Below are positions 1-7,914 of a stretch of DNA of 64,000 bases, in pieces (position 1 is the first letter of the stretch; the number at the start of each line of letters is the position of its first letter). Under the pieces are notes generated by a model. The model saw only the letters and a program-made list of their open reading frames with translations. It made no database searches and was not told the origin of the DNA. The translations under genes were made by a program, and so were the position numbers. This DNA is from Arthrobacter sp. EM1 (GTDB taxonomy: Bacteria > Actinomycetota > Actinomycetes > Actinomycetales > Micrococcaceae): assembly GCF_029964055.1 (NCBI RefSeq), contig NZ_CP124836.1:744001-808000 (forward strand). Direction: 5' to 3'.

Positions 1-467
1 GATAGCCGAAGTGTCCTCGTGGTCAGTTTGAGTCCTACGCCCAGCGCGTTGTCCTGGTCGTTCGCGGCTCCTGACACCGTTCCCGGTGTGGCGACGACGT
101 TGAGGGCGCCGTTCGCGGTGGCGAGGTTTTCACGGGCGAAGTAGGGTGTGCTGCCTGTGGCAGCCGAGGGAAGCACGGACGTAAAACCGGTCCCGGCGCC
201 GTCGGGGGTCTGCAGGCCGCCTGATATCCCCGCGAAGTCCAGGGATACGGTGTTGCCGGCCGCAGCGACCCCGTTTGGGGGCAGCGGAGAGTAAGGCGAG
301 CTGTCCCACTGTGCGGGATCGGCGGGGTACACAGCCGTCGGGGCTGCACTCGCGGTAGTCGCTGAAAGCGTCGCCGCGAGGACTGCGGTGGTGGCGATAA
401 CTGCGGTTCCTCGGTGGAGCCACCCACGGGTCCGCGGGTCCACGGCATTGACGGCTTTTCTAGACAC
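1..467 (-). CDS. Secreted surface protein, N-terminal part (cut by window start)
   Basis: Reading leftward from GTG at 467, the frame is open to the window edge (about 155 residues). A GGAAGG ribosome site lies 7 nt upstream. The N-terminus has basic residues (RTRGWLHRG), a hydrophobic stretch (TAVIATTAVLAATLSAT) and an ATASAA-like cleavage region, a clear Sec-type signal peptide. The mature part begins with a Pro/Ser/Tyr-rich segment and continues NTVSLDFAG...GTGFTSVLPS, which resembles the start of large actinobacterial secreted carbohydrate-binding proteins with concanavalin-like or malectin folds. That family guess is weak because most of the protein is outside the window. It is separated from the kinase gene by about 350 bp and reads in the same direction, so a link with the exopolysaccharide locus is plausible. 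Confidence 0.7.
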   Translation of the reverse strand, partial: MSRKAVNAVDPRTRGWLHRGTAVIATTAVLAATLSATTASAAPTAVYPADPAQWDSSPYSPLPPNGVAAAGNTVSLDFAGISGGLQTPDGAGTGFTSVLPSAATGSTPYFARENLATANGALNVVATPGTVSGAANDQDNALGVGLKLTTRTLRL

Positions 468-818
468 AGGCTGTCCTTCCCCACAAAACATTCGTTGGCC
501 GGCCGGCGCGAGGCGCGGCGGGCCATCCTAGTAATCGAGACCTCTGCAGAGCGGCTTTAGGAAGGCTGGCAGTGTGTTTTCCGGCGTCATTGACGTCACT
601 GCAGCCGATTCGTGGCCCACTTCACTTCAACAATCTCTCAGGCCTGCGGACGGCTGAACATACCCGCTGGAAAAGACACGTAAGGAGCTTTTTGAAGCAA
701 GTAGCATCACGAAGCTACCTAGGTAATACACGGTCCCCTGCAGTAAAAGGGCGCACGAAAAAGGGCCAACCGGCTAGTGCCGGTCAGCCCCTTTCAGGGG
801 GTCGGACAGGGCGCCGTC
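468..818. other. Intergenic region with the kinase terminator and upstream promoter of the secreted gene
   Basis: No credible gene. It holds the terminator of the tyrosine-kinase gene at 758-794 and, on the minus strand, a possible TAGGAT -10 box near 525-535 for the secreted-protein gene, without a convincing -35. A short GTAGC...GCTAC hairpin and a TGACGTCA-like palindrome are present, with no function assigned. Confidence 0.5.
758..794 (-). terminator. Rho-independent terminator of the tyrosine-kinase gene
   Basis: Read on the minus strand, a stem of about 15 pairs (three G-T wobbles) closes on an ACTA loop and runs into a TTTTT tract. It lies 25 bp past the kinase stop codon, the usual position. 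Confidence 0.8.
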
Positions 819-2348
819 TCAGGATGTACGGCCCGCCCTGGCTCCGCGCCGCTGGCCATCAACCAGGACTGGAATAGTGTCCTGCGGCGGTGTGCCGGGT
901 GCGGGCACGTTTACCGGCCTTGGCGCACGGGCCGCCGCGGCGGCTTCCTTGCTGCGCCGGCGTTCCTTTCGAGCGGCGGCCCTGAGCGTGCGGGGTGTTG
1001 GCCCATAGGTTCCGTAGCCGTAACGGTGGGCATCCGGCCCCTTCGACGGCATCCGGTTCAGCACTACCCCCAGCACGCCCGCATTGACCATCTGCAGGGA
1101 AGAAATTGCCTTTTTCACGTCGGCTATACGCGCTTTCCGGGCGCCGACCACAAGGAGCACACCACCCACTTCCTGCGACAGAACTGCGGCGTCGGTCACC
1201 GGGAGCAGGGGGGGAGCGTCGATAATCACAACGTCGAACCGTGCCTCCAGTTCCTGGAGGATCTCCTTCATGGCGTCCGAGCCGAGCAACTCGCTCGGGT
1301 TCGGCGGGATCTGGCCGGATGTGAGCACATGCAGCCCGTGTTCACCGTAGGGCTGCAGGAGATCATCGAGCCGGGCTTTGCCGATCAATGCGGTTGTCAG
1401 GCCAGCTGCGTGCTCCATACCGAGATAGCCGGCCAGCCGTGGACGGCGGAGGTCGGCGTCGACGACGACCACGGACTGGCCGCTCTGAGCCATGGTCATG
1501 CCCAAGTTGAGGCTGGTGCTGGTTTTGCCTTCCCCGGGCACCGATGAGGTCACGAGCACCGTCTTGGACTTATTGCTGACGTGGGTAAATTGCAGGTTGG
1601 TCCGCAATTGCCGGAATGACTCGGCCCGCGGTGAACTTCCCGCGGTTGCGGCGATGAGGGGCTTTTTGCTGGCCGTATTGTCGAAAGGAACTCCGCCAAG
1701 GACCGGCAGGTCGCTGATGCGGCGGACATCGGCTTCGCCGCGGATCTTCGTGTCCAATATCGTTCGGAGGACGGCGAGTCCGATCCCGAGGGCCAACCCG
1801 ACAATAAAGCCGATGGCGAGATTCAGGCGTGTGTTCGGTGAAGCCGGCTCGGACGGAATATCGGCTGGTGTCACCACCGTAAGCTTCAACGGCGATTTTC
1901 CGTTGTCAGCAGCCGTCTCGAGGGTATCAACGGCTTCAATCAGGCTTTGTCCTACCCCACGGGCAATTGCCGTGGCGCGTTCCGGGGATTCATCGCTGGC
2001 CGTGATGGTCAGGACAACAGTGTTCAGCTCTGCCGTGATGGCCACCTTGGAACCGAGCTCGGCGGCGCTCATGGGAAGGGCCAGGCTGTCGACCACCGGC
2101 TGCAGGACAAGCGGCGTCGCGGCGGTGATGGCGTACGACTGCACGCGCTGTTGGCTGAAGTTGTTTCCCTGCTGCAGTTCTGAAACGGACCCGGAATTCT
2201 GAATCGCCACGAACAGCTTGGTGGTGGACTTGTACACCGGTGCCATCGCCGCGGAGGCGGCACCTGCAGACAGCAAGCCTAAGGAAATGCACACCAGGAT
2301 GAGTATCCAGTTGCGGCGCAAATGCCGACCGTAATCGCCTAATTCCAA
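819..2348 (-). CDS. Polysaccharide co-polymerase / BY-type tyrosine autokinase (Wzz-Wzc like)
   Basis: 509 aa. An N-terminal Wzz region is bounded by two membrane segments (about 14-36 and 175-195). The C-terminal half is a bacterial tyrosine kinase: Walker A SSVPGEGKTSTSLNL, Walker A' VVVVDADLRRP, Walker B VVIIDAPPLLPVTDA, and a short Tyr-rich cluster RYGYGTYG that would be autophosphorylated. Such proteins set chain length and control Wzx/Wzy-dependent export by cyclic phosphorylation at the membrane. The start is TTG with a strong GAGGGGG site 5 nt upstream. It is transcribed away from the wzy-like gene and has its own terminator. Fused Wzz and kinase in one chain is common in Gram-negatives and actinobacteria, whereas Firmicutes split them. 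Confidence 0.93.
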   Translation of the reverse strand: MELGDYGRHLRRNWILILVCISLGLLSAGAASAAMAPVYKSTTKLFVAIQNSGSVSELQQGNNFSQQRVQSYAITAATPLVLQPVVDSLALPMSAAELGSKVAITAELNTVVLTITASDESPERATAIARGVGQSLIEAVDTLETAADNGKSPLKLTVVTPADIPSEPASPNTRLNLAIGFIVGLALGIGLAVLRTILDTKIRGEADVRRISDLPVLGGVPFDNTASKKPLIAATAGSSPRAESFRQLRTNLQFTHVSNKSKTVLVTSSVPGEGKTSTSLNLGMTMAQSGQSVVVVDADLRRPRLAGYLGMEHAAGLTTALIGKARLDDLLQPYGEHGLHVLTSGQIPPNPSELLGSDAMKEILQELEARFDVVIIDAPPLLPVTDAAVLSQEVGGVLLVVGARKARIADVKKAISSLQMVNAGVLGVVLNRMPSKGPDAHRYGYGTYGPTPRTLRAAARKERRRSKEAAAAARAPRPVNVPAPGTPPQDTIPVLVDGQRRGARAGRTS

Positions 2349-2679
2349 TTTTCCCCCTCAAGTCGATGATTTTTCGAGACCAGTTGTGTCTCCGCGAAGA
2401 CCTTCGGCCGCCGCCCTGAGGGGCGGTCGCGAGTGCGGCACCTGCATGTTCAGAACCTATCCGCAGGCCCAGCGAGGTGGCAATGGAATCCGGACAAAGC
2501 AGGGAGTTGGGCCAACAAACAGGTAGTGGTTTTGTCCGCTAACAAGTAGAAACCAGCCGAACTACTCATGGCTGTGCCGGCGGTCCGACGCTAGGGTCTT
2601 AACAAGTTCCGTTTCTGCTGCGAATAAGTCGGCCCGGGGGGTAGCGACACCACATGATTCCTATACTCTCGCGGTCGTC
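2349..2679. other. Divergent promoter region between kinase and wzy-like genes
   Basis: No gene seen. It must contain the promoters of both flanking genes. The kinase leader carries two small dyads: CCGCCC/GGGCGG at 2411-2426 and a GAGAC/GTCTC dyad at about 2378-2395. A TATACT -10 box lies at 2662-2667, about 12 nt before the wzy-like GTG start. No shared operator is obvious. Confidence 0.45.
2662..2667 (+). promoter_or_regulatory. Candidate -10 box of the wzy-like gene
   Basis: TATACT lies 12 nt before the GTG start and there is no Shine-Dalgarno sequence in between. This predicts an almost leaderless transcript. No good -35 was found. Confidence 0.4.
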
Positions 2680-3987
2680 GTGCTGACCCGCAGAATCACT
2701 GACGTAAGGGGTGCGGCGGCTGTTGCCGCCGCTTTCGCCGCGGTTGTCCTTTTGTCGTGGGCGGCTGTCTGGGACGTGACCGTCCTGGTGATCCCTGCCG
2801 GCCTCGCGGCCCTGGTGCTCACCCTGCGATATCCGCAGCCGGTGGCGCTGCTCCTGCTGCTCGTTGGGCCGCTGCTGACATCCACCTTCAAGCTGGGAAC
2901 GGTGAGCCTGGACAACGTGATGGTGATTGCCGGACTCGGCCTGGTCGCCATCCTTGCCCTCATCCGGCGCCAGCTGCCCTTTAACCGCTGGTCAGTGCTT
3001 CCCCTGGTTCTCGCCGCGGCCATCTTCGTGACCGGGAATCTTAACGGGTCACCGAACTGGGAGGCCTGCCTGCGGTTCATTTCGCTGGCTGCCGTGCCTT
3101 GGGTGGCGAGCGATTCTCCGCGCAGTTCAGCGGCCAACCTGCGAATCTTCCTGGGAATTATGACCGTCGGTGCCCTCACGGTGTTTTCCCAGCCACTGAT
3201 TGGGTACCCTCATCCGTTCAAGGACACCGAAAACACCGGTCTTCGGTACGGCGGACTTTTCGGCCATCCCAACTTTGCGGCCTACGCGCTCTCCCTGTCC
3301 ATCCTCTATGTGCTGTCCCAGAAGCTCAACACCTGGCGGGTCGGATATCTCCTGATGGCCGGCGGAGCCGTGCTCACGACGGGGAGCATCACGGCGACCA
3401 TGATGCTCTTCGGAGCCGCCGGCATTCTCCTGGCCCGAAACATCAAGCGGCTGATGGCCGGGCTGCTGGTCTTGAGCGTCTTTGTGGCCACCGTTGGCCA
3501 GACGCTGCTGAGCAGGCTGGACTTTGTCAGCCAGACGGCGGCCGGGCCGGCTGCGGCCTCCAACTCTGGCGCGTGGCGCTTGGGCCAGTGGCAGCGTGCG
3601 TTGCGGCTGCTCGAAGGCAACGAAGCCACCGGCATCGGCTGGGGTGAAATATCGCTGAGGATCGGAAACAATCTTGGCGCGCACAATGCCTACGTGCAGC
3701 TGGCCGTCGAGCTGGGCTGGGCGTCCCTTGTGCTCGTGCTGCTCGTTGTTGCGGCCCACCTGATCGTTTCATTCCGAAACCGTATCCAGCTGGTCGCATG
3801 GATCTACGTCCTTGCCACCTCCATCAGCGATCCGGTCCTCTTCTATCCCTCGTCGATGACCATCCTGCTGTATATCCTGGCCCAGACGGCGCAGAAGCGG
3901 CGCCCGGTGGAGGTCCCCGCCCCGGGAACCGCGCTGCCCTCCGCGCTGCAGGGCTCTGCCGGTGTTGGAGTCCCAGGCAGAAGCTGA
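2680..3987 (+). CDS. O-antigen ligase/polymerase-like membrane protein (Wzy)
   Basis: 435 aa, almost entirely hydrophobic with roughly 10-12 membrane segments. A large polar loop (about 270-330) contains SGAWRLGQWQRALRLLEG and, further on, GIGWGE and NNLGAHNAYVQLAVELGW. The pattern H-N-x-Y-x-Q/L-x-x-E-x-G is the hallmark of the Wzy/WaaL O-antigen ligase family. It would polymerise lipid-linked repeat units on the outer face of the membrane. The GTG start is chosen because no upstream in-frame start exists. Neighbours (kinase, flippase, glycosyltransferases) fit a Wzx/Wzy-type exopolysaccharide locus. Ligase versus polymerase cannot be decided from sequence, but polymerase is favoured by context. 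Confidence 0.85.
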   Translation: MLTRRITDVRGAAAVAAAFAAVVLLSWAAVWDVTVLVIPAGLAALVLTLRYPQPVALLLLLVGPLLTSTFKLGTVSLDNVMVIAGLGLVAILALIRRQLPFNRWSVLPLVLAAAIFVTGNLNGSPNWEACLRFISLAAVPWVASDSPRSSAANLRIFLGIMTVGALTVFSQPLIGYPHPFKDTENTGLRYGGLFGHPNFAAYALSLSILYVLSQKLNTWRVGYLLMAGGAVLTTGSITATMMLFGAAGILLARNIKRLMAGLLVLSVFVATVGQTLLSRLDFVSQTAAGPAAASNSGAWRLGQWQRALRLLEGNEATGIGWGEISLRIGNNLGAHNAYVQLAVELGWASLVLVLLVVAAHLIVSFRNRIQLVAWIYVLATSISDPVLFYPSSMTILLYILAQTAQKRRPVEVPAPGTALPSALQGSAGVGVPGRS

Positions 3988-4178
3988 CGGCACAACAGTG
4001 CCGCCGGAGGGCGGGCCGCGGGGAACATGGCGCCGGCTGTGATCACCGGCCCCTGGTGGTCTTCGACGGCCGACCCGGCCGCGTGGAAGCATCCGGGCAC
4101 CTGCCCAATCCGCCGGGCACCAACCTAATGGCGCAGTACAGCTGATATGTAGGTAGTCCATGTCAAGACGGCAAGGGT

Positions 4179-4215
4179 GAGCGGTCCAAGATTGGATGTC
4201 TTGGACCGCTCTTTT
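4179..4215 (+). terminator. Hairpin with T-tract inside the right end of IS 1
   Basis: Perfect 12-bp stem GAGCGGTCCAAG / CTTGGACCGCTC around a 9-nt loop, followed by TTTTG on the plus strand. It would stop transcripts coming from the wzy-like gene. If the element boundaries given here are right, it belongs to the IS and could either shield the element from incoming transcription or form a stem of a structured element RNA. Confidence 0.65.
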
Positions 4216-4438
4216 GTGTTCGTTCCCCTGCTTGGTCCGGCGGCCGGCGCGTCGTGGTCGACGGCGCTGTCAGACTGATATTCGCGGGTTGGCTACCGCA
4301 GGACGAGGTGTTCGGCTGGAGGGGTGCCGCTGGTCTAGCAATGTCGGGCGTCACCGTAATTTACCGGTTGCCCATAGGTGTATCGCGGGTCTCCTCCACG
4401 CTGCCGAGCCTCCGGACGGAGCCGGGAACGGCACACGT

Positions 4439-5545
4439 CTATTCATCCGTCCATGGCTGCTCCTGTTGGACCGCGGCCGCGAGAGACCAGCACCAGCCAG
4501 CCAGTTCCCGTGCGACAGCGACGTTGGCGATGACGCGCCGTTTGTGACGGGCTTCGAACTGGTCCCACTTGCGGTGCAGGCGGTGGTTGCCTTGATGTCC
4601 GCGGACCCGGGAGGCCTCATCGGCTGCGTCCCAGCGGGCACGCATGTCACGGCTTGCGTTGGCATATGGACGGCGGTGATGCCAAGCGGCCTCGACGAGC
4701 AGGCGGCGGGCATGGGTGTTTCCTGTTTTAGTGATGCCGCCTTGGGACCGTGAAGCACCAGAGGAATGTTCGGAGGGCACCAGGCCCAGATAGGCGCCGA
4801 TGGTGCTGCCAGTGAAGCGGGTCCAGTCACCGATCTCCACTGCCAGGCCGAAGGCGGTGAGCACCGAGATCCCGCGCAGACACATCAGCGCACGGACCAC
4901 GGGTGCATAGCGGTCGGTGGCCGCGAGGGCCGTGATCTTCGCATCCAAACGGTTCCTGCGGTCCAAGGTCAGGTCCGCGGCTTCCAGGCTAGCCTCATAG
5001 GCGGCCTGCAGGGACGGATCATCGAATCGTTGCCGGTGCAGCCAGGTGTGGTGGGCATCGGTCCAGGCATGACCGCCGGAGTAAACCAGACCGTGGCGCA
5101 ACAGGAGCTTCGAGATCCGATGCCTGGCCCTCATCAAATCCGTACGGACGTCCTCACGGGCACGCACCAGATCCCGCGCCGCTTCATCCGCACGGCCAGG
5201 AACCCGCACGGGCGTGATCTGTCCGAGCAGGGCCAACCGGGCCAGATGCTCGGCATCGCGGGCATCAGTCTTCACCCGGTCCCCGGACGGCCGCTGGAGC
5301 TTGGACGGCGCCGCGACCAGGCATTCGACCCCTGCACTGACCAGCAGCCGGGCCAACCCGAATCCGGTGGGGCCTGCCTCATAGACAACGAGAACCGGCC
5401 CCGGCAGCCCGGAAACCCACTCGACGATCCCCGCATCGTTCGCGGCAAGGCTCTGCCTCAGGATCTCGCCCGTTTCACGGTCGATCGCGCAACCCTTCAC
5501 GCTGCGCGCATGGACATCCAAACCGACGTAAGTACGCTTATTCAT
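4439..5545 (-). CDS. IS110-family transposase (DEDD recombinase)
   Basis: 368 aa from ATG at 5545, preceded by TTGGAGG about 7 nt upstream. The longer open frame to 5686 has no support. The N-terminal RuvC-like DEDD domain shows YVGLDVHA (D), VVYEAGPTGFG (E) and VKTDARDAEHLARL (D, D). The C-terminal Transposase_20 domain shows LRGISVLTAFGLAVEIGDW and LGLVPSEHSSG, with the serine region expected for the second catalytic site. IS110 enzymes are RNA-guided recombinases that excise a circle and insert without the usual target duplication. All key residues are present, so the gene looks intact. It faces away from the second IS110 element. Confidence 0.95.
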   Translation of the reverse strand: MNKRTYVGLDVHARSVKGCAIDRETGEILRQSLAANDAGIVEWVSGLPGPVLVVYEAGPTGFGLARLLVSAGVECLVAAPSKLQRPSGDRVKTDARDAEHLARLALLGQITPVRVPGRADEAARDLVRAREDVRTDLMRARHRISKLLLRHGLVYSGGHAWTDAHHTWLHRQRFDDPSLQAAYEASLEAADLTLDRRNRLDAKITALAATDRYAPVVRALMCLRGISVLTAFGLAVEIGDWTRFTGSTIGAYLGLVPSEHSSGASRSQGGITKTGNTHARRLLVEAAWHHRRPYANASRDMRARWDAADEASRVRGHQGNHRLHRKWDQFEARHKRRVIANVAVARELAGWCWSLAAAVQQEQPWTDE

Positions 5546-5802
5546 GGTTGGAACCTCCAAACGTTCAAATGTGGCTCTGCCAGTCCACACCCCCCGCACC
5601 CACGTGCGGAAGGACCCGGACCGACAACCCACGAACCTCTTTGAACCCGAGGTTCCAGTCGCTACGTCCGGGGCGCCCCACCACACTTCATATCTCTAAT
5701 AGGTAGTGACCAGCCCGAGGTTGGTTGGCAGACTGCTTTCCGGGACCGCCGGGCGTGACTCCCTTCATATCTGACCCGCACTGCAGTGTCTTATAGACGA
5801 CC

Positions 5803-5963
5803 TGTCCGCCCCTAAGGTCCCGGGAGCAGTCGGCCCACTCCGATGGCTTGATAGAAGGCTGTCCGCTCCGCCCACGATGGTGCTGCGTGACTCGTTAGAG
5901 ATTTGCCTCAGGGTGATCCACCAGCTGGTTCCGACAGATCCATCAGGACAGGGGAGCAAGCAA
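5803..5963 (+). ncRNA. Candidate bridge-RNA region of IS 2 (left non-coding end)
   Basis: IS110-family elements such as IS621 are known to make a structured bridge RNA from a non-coding end, with guides for donor and target DNA. This is the only non-coding stretch in the element long enough. It contains the 16-mer at 5851-5866 whose first half equals the right tip of the element and whose second half equals the left tip. Folding was not computed and expression is unknown, so this is a location proposal only. Confidence 0.35.
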
Positions 5964-7013
5964 ATGACCATAGTCGCAGAACAATACACACACGTCGTCG
6001 GCGTGGACACACACGCAAGAACCCACACATTCTCAGTTCTCACTTCCACCACAGGCGCGGTGATCGGGACCGACACGTTTCCGGCCAGCGGGGCAGGTAT
6101 GAGCCGGGCGGTTGAGTGGATCCGCCGCCGCACCGCGACCGGAAACGTCCTGGTCGCTGTCGAGGGGACGAGCTCTTACGGGGCAAGGCTCACGCGCCTG
6201 CTCGAGGCGGAGCGCTTCGCCGTCTGCGAGGCCAGGCCGCCCCGGCGGCAGTCCCGTCACGGCCAAGGCAAATCCGACGAGATCGACGCCGTCGCCGCCG
6301 CCCGGACCGTCCTGGGAGCGACCACCACAGAGCTGATCAGCCCGCGGGCCGAGGGATTGAGGGAAGCACTCCGGATCCTCCTTGCCGCCAGACGCTCGAT
6401 GGACACCCAGCGCACGGGCGCGCGCAACGCGCTGACCGCCCTGCTGCGGACCCTCGATCTGGGAATCGACGCACGCTCCCCACTGACCGCTGCCCAAGTC
6501 GCGACGGTCCAGGGCTGGCGGGCCAGGCAGTGCGAAGGCGCTGCCGCCACTGTCGCACGGGCCGAGGCGCGGCGGCTTGCGTCCGCCGTCATCGCCCTGG
6601 GCACGGAACTGGAGGCCAACCGGCTGGCACTGGCCGAGTATGTCCAGCTCATGGCCCCCGGAGTCCTGGACATCCGCGGGGTGGGCCCAGTGACCGCAGC
6701 GATCATCCTCGCCGCATACTCGCACCACGGCCGCGTCCGCTCGGAAGCGGCCTTCGCTGCCCTGGCCGGCGCGAGCCCCATCCCGGCGTCCTCAGGCAAC
6801 ACGCGCCGACACCGGCTCAACCGCTACGGTGACCGGCAGCTCAACCGCGCACTGGACGTCGTCGCCCGGACCAGAAGCCTCACAGACCCCGCCACCCGTG
6901 CCTACATCGAGCGACGCACCGCGGAAGGCAGGAGCCCACGGGAAATCCGCCGCTGCCTCAAGCGATTCATCGCCAGGCAGATCTTCCGCCAACTCCAGAC
7001 ACTCATCGCTTGA
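5964..7013 (+). CDS. IS110-family transposase (DEDD recombinase), second type
   Basis: 349 aa from ATG at 5964, with GGGGAG 7 nt upstream. The RuvC-like domain has VVGVDTHART (D), VLVAVEGTSSYGA (E) and GKSDEIDAVAAA (D, D). The C-terminal Transposase_20 part has IRGVGPVTAAIILAAYSH and ASPIPASSGNTRRHRLNRYG, including the expected serine. It is clearly a different lineage from the first element's transposase: residues around the motifs hardly match. It seems intact. Its 3' end lies 22 bp from the stop codon of a convergent glycosyltransferase gene, so the insertion lies at the very end of that gene. Confidence 0.95.
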   Translation: MTIVAEQYTHVVGVDTHARTHTFSVLTSTTGAVIGTDTFPASGAGMSRAVEWIRRRTATGNVLVAVEGTSSYGARLTRLLEAERFAVCEARPPRRQSRHGQGKSDEIDAVAAARTVLGATTTELISPRAEGLREALRILLAARRSMDTQRTGARNALTALLRTLDLGIDARSPLTAAQVATVQGWRARQCEGAAATVARAEARRLASAVIALGTELEANRLALAEYVQLMAPGVLDIRGVGPVTAAIILAAYSHHGRVRSEAAFAALAGASPIPASSGNTRRHRLNRYGDRQLNRALDVVARTRSLTDPATRAYIERRTAEGRSPREIRRCLKRFIARQIFRQLQTLIA

Positions 7014-7035
7014 CTTGCCACCATAGAAGGGTCGT

Positions 7036-7914
7036 CTAGACGTACATTTTCCTGCCTCCGGCAAGCTTTCGCCGGAGCACCGTGAGGAACTGCGCAGGGC
7101 TGGAGTTTACCCACATCAGGACGAAATGGTAGGCGGCGAGATGCTGGCGTTGGCCCACGTACCGCTGGGCGAGATGCACTTCCCGTTTAAGGGCACGGAG
7201 TTGGCCTGCGTTTAATTGGGAGCTGTGCTTCGAGATGTATTTCTGGATGCCTGCTGCCCGCCTCGCGCTGCGGGAGGACAAATGGTCGTCGCCCTCGGCT
7301 GTCTGAATGAACAGTTCCTCATCCACAACCGCGTAGTGCCTCCCGGATTGAAGGTACCGGACGAAAAAATCCAAGTCGTTGAAGACCGGAAGGGAATCAT
7401 CGAATCCGCCGATGTCCTCGAAGGCCGTCCGGCGGATCACAAAGTTGCTGCCCGTCACTCCCGGGTTCCATGCCAGGCAATCCCGGGCGGTAACCGGGCG
7501 TGAGCCCAGCCATGGGCGCCGCGTGCGCTCCGCCCCGATTTCTACTGCGCCGGCGACGGTGACCAGATCAACGTCCCCGAGTTCGAGCCTGGCCACGCAC
7601 TGCTCCAGGAACCCGGCCTCCCAGCGGTCATCGTCGTCGAGAAACGCCAGGTACTCCGATGAAGCGAGAACTGCCCCGGCGTTGCGTGAGGAGGAGGCGC
7701 CGGGCCGTTGTGTGCCGGAGTTATCCACATAGGTGATGTCCGGGTGGCCGGTTTGCTCCCGCGTCAGCTGGCGGGTGTCCGGGGAAGCCACGTCATCGAC
7801 GACGACGACAACGGCAGGGGTGTGGCGCTGTTCGACGATTGACGCAAGGGCCCGGGCCAGCGCGGCATCACGCCGATGCGTCGGAACGATGCAGGTGACT
7901 GAGCCTGTCGACAT
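7036..7914 (-). CDS. Glycosyltransferase family 2
   Basis: 292 aa from ATG at 7914, which has AAAGGA 6 nt upstream (ATG at 7917 is an alternative). The GT-A fold is seen in VTCIVPTHRRDAALARAL, VVVVVDDVAS, GASSSRNAGAVLASSEYLAFLDDDDRWE (nucleotide-sugar and metal-binding DDD) and GVTGSNFVIRRTAFEDIGGFDDSLPVFNDLDFFVRYL (acceptor/catalytic ND). It would add a sugar to a lipid-linked intermediate on the cytoplasmic face. Its start overlaps the upstream gene by 47 bp, implying translational coupling. The stop codon TAG falls inside the 9-bp repeat at the edge of IS 2, so the last residues (KMYV) may not be the ancestral end. Confidence 0.9.
   Translation of the reverse strand: MSTGSVTCIVPTHRRDAALARALASIVEQRHTPAVVVVVDDVASPDTRQLTREQTGHPDITYVDNSGTQRPGASSSRNAGAVLASSEYLAFLDDDDRWEAGFLEQCVARLELGDVDLVTVAGAVEIGAERTRRPWLGSRPVTARDCLAWNPGVTGSNFVIRRTAFEDIGGFDDSLPVFNDLDFFVRYLQSGRHYAVVDEELFIQTAEGDDHLSSRSARRAAGIQKYISKHSSQLNAGQLRALKREVHLAQRYVGQRQHLAAYHFVLMWVNSSPAQFLTVLRRKLAGGRKMYV

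Larger units (their letters stand above)
4142..5773 (-). mobile_element. IS110-family insertion sequence 1 (about 1.63 kb, probably IS1111-like)
   Basis: Boundaries rest on imperfect terminal inverted repeats found by eye: CTGATATGTAGGTAGTC at 4142-4158 and, on the minus strand, CAGATATGAAGGGAGTC at 5773-5757, matching at 14 of 17 positions. Inside lie one DEDD transposase gene, a long 3' non-coding end (about 280 nt) with a perfect 12-bp hairpin, and a 5' non-coding end of about 210 nt. Inverted repeats near the tips are typical of the IS1111 subgroup. The exact outermost bases may extend a few nucleotides beyond the repeats. Confidence 0.7.
5794..7038 (+). mobile_element. IS110-family insertion sequence 2 (about 1.25 kb)
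   Basis: Boundaries are proposed from a 9-bp inverted repeat, TAGACGACC at 5794-5802 and GGTCGTCTA at 7030-7038. The transposase gene is preceded by about 160 nt of non-coding sequence and followed by only about 25 nt, the layout of IS110-group elements whose bridge RNA is made from the left end. ATAGAAGG occurs at 5851-5858 and 7023-7030; CTGTCCGC occurs at 5802-5809 and 5859-5866. If ATAGAAGG is instead read as a flanking direct repeat, the element would be 5859-7022. Only about 20 bp separate it from IS 1. Confidence 0.65.

Noticed and set aside
3988-4141. Short open frames after the wzy-like gene
   Set aside because: The best (about 33 codons from 4027) has no ribosome site or recognisable product.
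4179-4215. Native terminator of the wzy-like gene
   Set aside because: Possible in function, but it lies inside the proposed inverted repeats of IS 1 and 190 bp past the stop, so it is assigned to the element.
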